NCBI RefSeq assembly: GCF_963576675.1
Contig: NC_088915.1
Coordinates: 90,653,501-90,717,500, forward strand
Reading direction: 5' to 3'
Length of the DNA: 64,000 nt
Source: Euphorbia lathyris
Lineage: Eukaryota; Streptophyta; Magnoliopsida; Malpighiales; Euphorbiaceae
This document shows, piece after piece, positions 56,306-64,000 of the stretch. Position numbers and translations under genes: made by a program. How positions within the stretch are numbered: the stretch's first letter is position 1; each line of letters begins with the position of its first letter. The notes below the pieces were generated by a model. That model was not told where the DNA came from. It worked only from the letters and a program-made list of their open reading frames with translations, and did no database searches.

Positions 56306-57391
56306 CAGATAAGGTGTAAAAATAGGGTATATTACACCCATGGCCACTGAACTTTACCCATTTTCATATTATCACTATTGAACTTCATTTCTTCTCGGTA
56401 TAGCCACTGAACTTTACACTTTTTAACACCGGTGGCCACTCAACGCCTCAAAACGACTGTTGACGGCTAAAAATAAAAAATCCAAAGCGTTAATAATATT
56501 CTAAGCAACTTTAATTCATGAAATTTTATGTTTTGAGGTCATTTAGGTGTTGTTTGGTTAGGAGAGAGAAGGTGATTTTTTAGAGAGAGAAGCTCCAAAA
56601 AATGTGATTTTCGAAAATAAAAAATGTGGATTCATGGTAAATGTCGTTCTGAACAATTTTAATTCTTGAATATTTTCATTTTGAGGTCATTAACGATCGT
56701 TAACGGTCATTTTGAGAAGTTAGTTAAAATTGAGTAGCCACCGGTATTAAAAAGTGTAAAGTTTAGTGGTCATACTGGGAAGAAATGAAGTTCAGTGGCC
56801 ATATGTGAAAATGGTTAAATTCCAGTGGCCATGGGTGTTATTTACCCGTGTAAAAATACTCATAAAGAGGTAGAAGCAATTATACCTCCAAATATTTAAA
56901 ATATTGTAATTTTACTCCTAACATTGGCAGCCAATAATATTTTACCCCTAACACGGGCAAGTTGGGTCAATTCCAGAAATTATTATAAAATAGATATTTT
57001 GTTCTTTATTCTACACCAATTTCATATCAGTTTGTTTTAAAAAAAATCAGATTTTGTGCGATTTAATAATATAATTAGAGATTAATATTTATAAATTCGG
57101 TAAAATATTTTGAATATTTTTATCCAACTCGTACAAAAGACAGTATATATTTTTTTAAATAATTTTTTTCACGTCTAATCATATGTTGATAATATGTTAC
57201 TAGTGAGTAATAAAACGATCCATATGTGAAGTGTAGATGACAAGATTCCTAACCGAGAATACAGTTTGATGAATTATTTCTGAAATTGACCAAACTTGTC
57301 AATGTTAAGAGTAAAATTGCTATTGGCTGCTAACGTTAGGGGTAAAAATGCTTCTAGCTATAAACGTTATGGGTATTCTTACATATTATCC
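56306..57391. mobile_element. MULE-like MITE, copy 4 (diverged, interrupted)
   Basis: The left end agataaggtgtaaaaata and right end tattcttacatattatcc correspond to the family termini, and the inner part has the same tttacccctaac sub-repeats (near 56935 and 57335). It is interrupted close to its left end by the MITE at 56325-56847. Older than copies 1 and 2 by divergence. Confidence 0.65.
56325..56847. mobile_element. MITE with gggtatattac ends, nested in copy 4
   Basis: 523 bp, starting gggtatattacacccatggc with an inverted partner ending gccatgggtgttatttaccc. Flanked by an exact 11-bp direct repeat gtgtaaaaata (56314-56324, 56848-56858). TIRs extend over 150 bp with gccactgaac motifs repeated. 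Related sequence recurs from 63739 to the window end. Confidence 0.82.
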
Positions 57392-58307
57392 TTTTTTCTA
57401 TTGTTTATTTTCTTTCATCTCATAAAAATTCTTTACCATAACAACGGATCTCTTAAATGCCAAATTATTATAAATACAATTATGTTGTAACTCAACCAAT
57501 AATAATAAAAAAAAGACATTTCAAAGTTTTGGATGCTAATACAAAACTGGAAAGTTGTTATGACTAATATGTCTCTTAGTCCAATTTTAGCAAATCAGAC
57601 CGCTCTACTAAATTGTACTAAATATACAATTTAGTGGTAGTAACTTCAATTGTAATTTTTACAATAACAAATATTGTACTTAAATTTATTCTCCAAATAC
57701 AATTAAAGAGAAATTTAAACATACGCCTTAAGCTGCAAACCAGTTGTCCCATTCAAAGAAATCCCAAAGAGACAGCAATCCCACCAATAGGAGCATAAAC
57801 TATGACAGATATGCCAAATACGAAAATTAGTTCTGATCATATAACCCATCAAAGTTCATTTTATATAACCTTACAAAACCGAATAGAGTAAAATTGTAAA
57901 GCACAAGGCAACAGAACAACCATGTCTCTAAGTTCACCCACTTGGAACAATACCTTACATTTTGAAGATTTAAAAACATTACAAAAGAAGAAATATTACC
58001 CGAGAAGAAAAACCTTGAATAGCTTTGTTCAAGTGTACCTGTGGTTTTCAGTATTCAATTCAATAGAAGGAAGTGCGCATGTACCTGTGGTTTTCAGTAT
58101 TCAGTTCTATAATTTAGGGGCCTTAACATAAAGCTAGGAATGCTTACCTCACTCTCGGGCTTTATTGCCCATATGCGAATTGTAATACTGCTTAATTTAA
58201 TGGAGTCCACTAAAATTCATGTAAAGTAAATGGACTTAATCAAACAATGTGATAATATCTACATAGAAATTGCAAAAATAAAAGTCAGGAATATGTTTCA
58301 ACATTAA
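57392..58307. other. Intergenic DNA
   Basis: No gene. A direct repeat tgtacctgtggttttcagta lies at 58036 and 58081. Confidence 0.5.
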
Positions 58308-58316
58308 AAGAATCTA

Positions 58317-58896
58317 GGGTTAAGGTGCAAAAATACCCTTAACGTTTTTTGCCAATGGCAATTTTACCTCTAACGTCTAAAATGGTGCAATTTTACCCCT
58401 AAGGTTGGAAGCCAAGAGCAATTTTACCCCTAACGTTAATAAATTGGGTCAATTTGAGAAATAATTCATCAAACTGTCTTCTCGGTCATGAATCTTGTTA
58501 TCTACACTTCATATGTGTGTCATTTTATCGTAACAAATCACAAACATTCGTTGGGATGTGAAAAAAAATAAAAAAAATATACTATCTTTTTGTACGGATT
58601 AGATAAAAAAATCAAAAAATCCACCGAATTTATAAATATTAATCTCAAATTCTATTATTAAATTATAAAAAACATGAAATCTTTTTTTTAGAACGAATTA
58701 TTATGCAATTGGTGCAGAATAATGAACAAAAATATCTATGTTTTATAATAGTGTCTGAAATTGATCCAATTTATCAACGTTAGGGGTAAAATTGCTCTTG
58801 GCTTCCAACGTTAGGGGTAAAATTGCATCATTTTAAACGTTAAGAGTAAAATTACTCCTAACCTAAAACGTTAGGGGTACTTTTGCACCTTAACCC
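58317..58896. mobile_element. MULE-like MITE, copy 2
   Basis: 580 bp, about 90% identical by eye to copy 1, with the same termini and sub-repeats. Perfect 9-bp duplication aagaatcta (58308-58316, 58897-58905). Confidence 0.88.
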
Positions 58897-58905
58897 AAGA
58901 ATCTA

Positions 58906-59378
58906 ATATTTGTATCTCTTACCACCAATCATGTATTTCAAAGTTCAATATTCTTTTGTCTTGCCATATTTTGGCACAGCTGAATCCAAAATAAAACAGA
59001 ATTTTTAACCTTTTCGGTTTTGTAGGACACCTCAAAATTGGTTATTGGAATTTGAGCTTGCTACTACCATGTACTATAGCATAGCTGATAAAGATGTGCA
59101 TTCTATAGGAAAAAAAAAAAAAAAAAAATACGCGTGAGTTGATTCTAAATGTCATATAATCTGTTAAAAATGACAAATCAATAAGTTTGTGTATATAAAG
59201 TTCGAACAAATCAATTATATGTATGTAATTGGATTTTAAAGCGAACTATAGATATGTATTAAAGTTCGAATAAGTCAACTATGAGTTATTTATTCCAATT
59301 GAGCAATTTGATGAGCTATTTGTTTTAAATAAACAAATTGAGGGGGTTAGTTGTCACAAGTCTAAGTTCGGAGAGTCA
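58906..59378. other. Intergenic DNA
   Basis: No gene recognised. Contains an A-run of about 18 nt near 59110. Confidence 0.5.
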
Positions 59379-59386
59379 GTTGCAGT

Positions 59387-59966
59387 TAGACCTGGCAATT
59401 ATCGTGTTCGAGTCGTGTCATTTCGGGTTCGTGTCACAAAAGAGTAAACTCAAACCCAACCCAAAAACTTTCGTGTCAAAGTCGTGTTAACCTGTTCGGG
59501 TTAGTGTCGATTTTGTGTCGTGTTTTCGGGTTACATGTAATTTTGTTATGCATATATATTAATAATAACTCTTAAAAATATAAAAACATATGGTACTGTT
59601 TTTAAACGTTTTATATCATTTTTAGATTAGTATGTTAACAATAATTATCGAAAAGTTCGATAATATCATGTTAGAGGGTCATGTAATGTGTTTATAACAA
59701 TTTAGAAAATTCAAATCAATATTTGCAATTAATAATTATAATTTTATTATCTTTATTAATAAAGTGACATAAAAACACGAGAGAATATAACAATAATTTT
59801 CAATATCCGTGTCAGTTTCGTGTTTTCGGGTTGACACGAAAATTAATGTGTCATTTCGTGTCGTGTCAACTTTCGTGTCGTTTCATAAAACCCTAAACAC
59901 TAACACTAAAAAAGCATGTCGTGTTCGTGTCGTGTCATCCGGTCGTGTGTCGCTTTGCCGGATCTA
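59387..59966. mobile_element. hAT-type MITE
   Basis: 580 bp from tagacctggcaat to tttgccggatcta. Imperfect terminal inverted repeats; both ends are rich in cgtgtcgtgtc motifs. Perfect 8-bp target duplication gttgcagt (59379-59386, 59967-59974), the hAT size. No ORF. Confidence 0.87.
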
Positions 59967-60077
59967 GTTGCAGTATTATGACAACTTGAGGGGACTGAGA
60001 AGATATTAAACCATTCAAAAATCATAATTGTAATTTACCATATTCTTTTAGAGAAAAATCAGAAATGGGTTTTCAAG

Positions 60078-60193
60078 ATATGTACGATTTGGTTTAAAAG
60101 AAAAAGATTATGTATCATTTCTTTAAAGAAAAGAGATGTACGATTTCTTACAAAAAAGATGAAAAAAAAAAGATATGTACGATTTTTAAAGAT
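60078..60193 (+). repeat. Degenerate short repeats agatatgtacgattt
   Basis: Four copies of agata/gtatgtacgattt-like sequence at about 60078, 60108, 60133 and 60172, separated by A-rich spacers. Confidence 0.6.
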
Positions 60194-60289
60194 AAGAAAA
60201 TATTGGAAATGAGTTTTTGAGAAAATAAATGAAAAGGAAGTAGTAGAGCTTTTTAAAAGGTAAATTACACCTATTGTGACTCAATTTTG

Positions 60290-60809
60290 ATGTTAAGGTC
60301 CAAAAATACCCCTAACGTTTTGAGTCAGGAGCAATTTTACCGTTAACGTTTAAAATTGTGTAATTTTACCCCTAACGTTGGAACTCGTGAGTAATTTTAC
60401 CCCTAACGTTGATAAATTGGGTTAATTTGAGAAATAATTCATCAAACTATCTTCTCAGTTATGAATCTTTTCATCTACACTTCACACATGTGTCATTTTA
60501 TCAGTAACAAATTACAAACATATGTTGGGATATGAAAAAAATAAAAAATAAAAAATTATATACTGCTTTTTTGTACGAATTAGACAAAAAAAATCAAAAA
60601 ATTCACCGAAATTATAAATATTAATCTCCAATTTTATTATTAAATTATAAAAAAAACATGAAATCTTTTTTTTAGAACGAATCGTTATGCAATTGGTGCT
60701 GAAATTGCTCATGACTTCGAACGTTAGGGGTAAAATTGCATTATTTTAGACGTTGGGGGTAAAATTGCTCTTGACCCAAAACGTTAAGGGTATTTTTGCA
60801 CCTTAACCC
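60290..60809. mobile_element. MULE-like MITE, copy 3
   Basis: 520 bp with family termini (ttaaggtccaaaaatacccc, and the right end ttgcaccttaaccc) but an internal deletion near the right TIR. No matching 9-bp duplication was found, so one end may have been altered. Confidence 0.78.
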
Positions 60810-61550
60810 TTTTTAATATTATTGCCACTTAACTAAAATTAGACGAACAGACAAACAGGTGTAACATGGTCATTTTGTATCGTACTATGACTATCCTGAA
60901 AGCTAAAATATATTTGGTTAAAAATCTTTAAAAGATAGACAAAAGAATCAAAGAGTTAATATTGATAAAAGATATAAATATATTAATATATTTTTCAAAA
61001 TATAAAAACTAAACCATATATTACGTTAAAAAAATGTGATTAATAAATTATTTACCCTGTAAAAAGTTGTGCACAAAAAGCACAAACAGTCCAAGCCACA
61101 AACTAAAACATAAAAAAGAAACAATGGACTATTAGGTAGCTCAAATTCTTATCTTATTTCAAGTAACAAAGGAGTATTATTTAATACTCGATGTTTGTTT
61201 TCGTTTTTTTATTATATGACGTTTTAAATTTTTTAATTTATTCATTCTTATATGTCGTTTTATATTATCAATATACTTTTGATAATGTTTTCTCCGATTT
61301 GTCCTTATTTATAGTAGAAATGGGTATAACTATTACTTCTTCCATTTCATTATACTATGTGTCATTTTATTGTGTTTTAAACAAATTAAAAAATACAATT
61401 AGTCCATTCATTACACTTTATAGGTTATTTTATCAATTGAGTTTTTTTTTCTCTAAAATATAAGTGGTTTTATTTTTCCAATAATTTTTAGTTTAGTTTT
61501 TTAGTCCAAGTATTATATTTTTGTTTAAATCCATGTGTTATTTGTCTAAT
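60810..61550. other. AT-rich intergenic DNA
   Basis: No gene; short AT-rich open frames here have no recognisable domain. Confidence 0.5.
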
Positions 61551-61560
61551 ATTTATTCTC

Positions 61561-62077
61561 GGCTTAATAGGCACCCAACCCCTTAAATTTGTAACTTTTT
61601 TTCACCTGCCCCCCTTAACTTAGGGGACAACCTTTCAACCCCCTCAACTCTCCAAGAACATCACATACAGCCCGTTACACCCCTATATTCTGTCAAAATA
61701 TTGACCCGTGTAGAAAACGCGCTTGACTGTTGACAACACCAATGTCACGTGTCATTTTTGTAACAACCACTTGGATACATTTCACCTCGACGACCACTAC
61801 CGCCAACCTCATCGCCTCGATAAGGCTGCGACGACAAACATCGATAGCACCTCGCACGAATATGGAAAAAATTAATAAAAAAAATGACACGGGACATTGG
61901 TGTGGTCAACAGTCAAGCGTGTTTTCTACACGTGTCAATATTTTGACCGAACATAGTGGTGTAAGGGATTGTATGTGATGTTTTTAGAGAGTTGAGGGGA
62001 TTGAGAGGTTGTCCCCAAAGTTGAGGGGGCCAGGTAAAAAAAAGTTATAAGTTTAGGGGGTTGGATGCCTATTAAGC
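61561..62077. mobile_element. MITE with ggcttaatag ends
   Basis: 517 bp from ggcttaataggcacccaacc to tggatgcctattaagc. Terminal inverted repeats of more than 100 bp (ccccctcaactctc/gagagttgagggg, ttgacccgtgtagaaaacgc partner). Exact 10-bp duplication atttattctc (61551-61560, 62078-62087). Probably MULE-like. The internal short frames on both strands are mirror products of the inverted repeat. Confidence 0.82.
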
Positions 62078-62087
62078 ATTTATTCTC

Positions 62088-62675
62088 TAATCATTATATA
62101 AGAGATAAATTTTTTAGTTAACTAATGTAATTTATTAATCACTCTATATTGATTGTATTTCTTAATTTTTGTGAAACACCAGAGAGTAATATAAAGTGAA
62201 TTAATGAATTTAGATTGGTTAACTAAAAATATTATTTCTCAAATAATAGTTGGAGAATAAGTCTTGAAATGTTCATACACAAGGACCAAGATAAGAATGT
62301 AATGTTTGGACCGAAAATTTTTAACGACTTATATTTTGAAAAAATAACTCAATTACTAGATGTCTTATAAAGCTGAATGAATGGAGTAGTATAAATAATC
62401 TTAATTAAGTCAAGAAAATAAAAAGAGAGCAATTTTACATGAAAATAGAGGTTTAAAAAAATATCAAAAAATAAATTCATAAATTTATAATTTTAATAAT
62501 CTTATTAATATTGCATTGGTTTTGATGAAATTTTTAAAAGATTTATAAAAAAAAAGAACAGACTAAGCAAGAGCATCTGTAGTAGTGGTTATAACTGTAT
62601 TTGCCATCTAAACATTTATAGCAACAACCAACCACCACCATTGGTAATATGTATGTCTAATGGTTTCTAATTTAA
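62088..62675. other. AT-rich intergenic DNA
   Basis: No gene recognised. Confidence 0.5.
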
Positions 62676-62789
62676 TTTTAATTTTCGTGGGCCCATTTGT
62701 AATAAGAAAGTTACAATCATACTAATTTGGCTTAATACATCATTTTAATTTTCGTGGGCCCATTTGTAATAAGAAAGTTACAATCATAC
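62676..62789 (+). repeat. 47-bp direct duplication
   Basis: 62676-62722 and 62743-62789 are identical (ttttaattttcgtgggccca onward), 67 bp apart. It lies directly before the RNase H pseudogene. Confidence 0.9.
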
Positions 62790-62800
62790 CGCAGATTAAC

Positions 62801-63372
62801 GCAGCAGCAGAACCGCAGGTCGCGGACAGCAGCAGCAGTGACGGACCGTTTCTTCACAGACCTGTGACGAGTTCAGGAATATATCAGCAGATTGTTAATT
62901 GGCGGAAACCGCGATAAGGATTCATCAAGTGCAATACGGACGGAGCTTTGTTCAGAAACCCGAACGAGGGAGACACGGGGGTTGTAATGCGAGATGATTC
63001 AGGAAATTTCCGTTGTTGTCTGAGCCAAGTGCGGACAGGTACATTCTCCCCTATATTAATTGAAGCTCTAGCCGTTAGAGATTGCTTAGTTTGGCTTGTC
63101 GAAACCCCATGGGAGAAGATTGAGATAGAAACAAATGCAAAAGTAGTAGTTAATGCAATTTTGAACCGCTCAAACGATCTAACCGAATTTGGATTAGTAG
63201 TTCAGGATTGTATAGAGTTGTTAGCAAACAACCGAGAATGCTCGGTTTCATTGGGTCTGCTCATGTAGTAGCAAAGCATTCCCGTTCTAATGCTAATTAT
63301 TTTTTTTCAAATGTAATGCCTCAATGGCTGTCAGATGTGTTTGAACAGGATCTGCGAACTTATTCGTTATAA
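62801..63372 (+). pseudogene. Plant RNase H-like domain (LINE or domesticated)
   Basis: The frame from 62801 begins with Ala/Gln/Ser-rich codons, has a TAA just before GFIKCNTDGALF (near 62919), then VVMRDDSGNF, IEALAVRDCLVWL, IEIETNAKVVVNAI. A frameshift near 63255 precedes AHVVAKHSRSNANYF and a stop at 63372. The domain is the reverse-transcriptase-associated RNase H type (PF13456) common at the end of plant LINEs. The catalytic Asp expected in the ESDAK position is Asn here, so activity is unlikely even without the breaks. No RT precedes it. Confidence 0.78.
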
Positions 63373-63399
63373 TTGAAGGGCTTCAGTTTGTTTAAAAAA

Positions 63400-63735
63400 A
63401 AAAGTATGTAGCCATTCGATCTCAAAATAAAAAATTATGAGAATTAATTATATTCTAAAAATATTAATTCTTGAAACTTTTCGATTTAACATCATCTAAG
63501 TGTAGTTTGTTTAGGAGAAAGAGTGACAATTTTAGAGAAAGGAAATTTTAAAAATTAATTCAATTTGTAGCTTCATGGTAAATTTTATCATCAACAACTT
63601 TAATTCTTTAATATTTTCATTTTAAGGTCGTTAAGTATCATTTTGAAGAGTTAGTTAAAGTTTAGTAGTCACGAATATTAAAATGTGTAAATTTAAGTAA
63701 CTTTTATGTTATTTTTGAAGTTTAGTAGACTTAAC
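63400..63735. repeat. Diverged copy of the gggtatattac MITE, one half
   Basis: Resembles the right half of 56325-56847 (aatattttcattttaaggtc, gaagagttagttaaag, gtgtaaattt). The left half is not recognisable. Confidence 0.5.
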
Positions 63736-63738
63736 TTT

Positions 63739-64000
63739 GGGTAAATTACATCCATGACTATTGAAGTTTATCCATTTTAATATTATGGTCACTGAACTTT
63801 AATTCTCAACGGTATAACCACTAAATTTTACACTTTTTAATACTAGTGGCTACTCAAATTTAACCAAGTCCTCAAAATGATTGTTAACGACATTAAAATG
63901 AAAATATTTAAGAATTAAAATTGTTCAGAATGACATTTACCATGAAACCATATTTTTTATTTTCCAAAATCATATTTTTTTAGAGCATTTTCTTTCTAAA
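63739..64000. mobile_element. gggtaaattac MITE, cut by window end
   Basis: Starts gggtaaattacatccatgac and follows 56325-56600 (cactgaactttaattctc, ttacactttttaatac). The right end lies outside the window. Confidence 0.65.

Noticed and set aside
61730..61978. Overlapping open frames on both strands in the 61561-62077 MITE
   Set aside because: They are reflections of the terminal inverted repeats and carry no domain.

Overview
The window is repeat-dense nuclear DNA of a flowering plant, most likely a eudicot. The evidence is four Athila-like Ty3/gypsy fragments, a chromovirus (CRM/Reina-type) element, two Sirevirus-like and one other Ty1/copia element, a Tat-like Ty3/gypsy 3' end with an antisense gene, MULE- and hAT-type MITEs, a CACTA end, plant-type introns and TATAAATA boxes, and a short piece resembling plastid ycf3. 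I found no intact host gene, rRNA, tRNA gene or CRISPR array. Nearly every coding region is broken. The species cannot be told from this.

Layout. 1-38083 is one Russian-doll nest. The oldest layer is an array of ~1-kb monomers in alternating orientation, each a decayed intron-containing gene fragment of unknown function. Athila-1 (3277-10648, TSD actac) and a hAT-like element (about 10791-36865) were inserted into one monomer. The hAT-like element holds a chromovirus (11064-36202), whose leader holds Athila-2 (14842-34172, TSD tgtga). Athila-2 holds a Sirevirus-like copia element (20961-28304) and the 3' end of an oppositely oriented Athila-3 (28305-32119). The copia copy has no TSD, and its LTRs differ far more than those of its host, so it looks like a recombinant between two insertions.

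38084-49490: a LINE scrap, a copia element cut by Athila-4, a ycf3-like scrap, a CACTA terminus, a second Sirevirus-like element whose 3' ORF has its own promoter-like region, and a large foldback structure bounded by 29-bp tandem repeats. 49491-52801: the 3' end of a Tat-like element with an antisense, apparently spliced gene of the putative gypsy-type transposon family, then its LTR. 52918-53957: a palindrome of two head-to-head gag fragments.

53958-64000: AT-rich, gene-poor DNA with MITEs. These include three clear copies and one diverged copy of a MULE-like family with sub-repeated TIRs and 9-bp TSDs, a nested MITE with an 11-bp duplication, a hAT MITE with a perfect 8-bp TSD, another MITE with a 10-bp TSD, and an RNase H-domain pseudogene.

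The most interesting material is the internal promoter-like block shared by the two Sirevirus-like 3' ORFs, the alternating inverted gene-fragment array, the foldback structure, the antisense gene, and the recombinant nest. All divergence figures are counts by eye.
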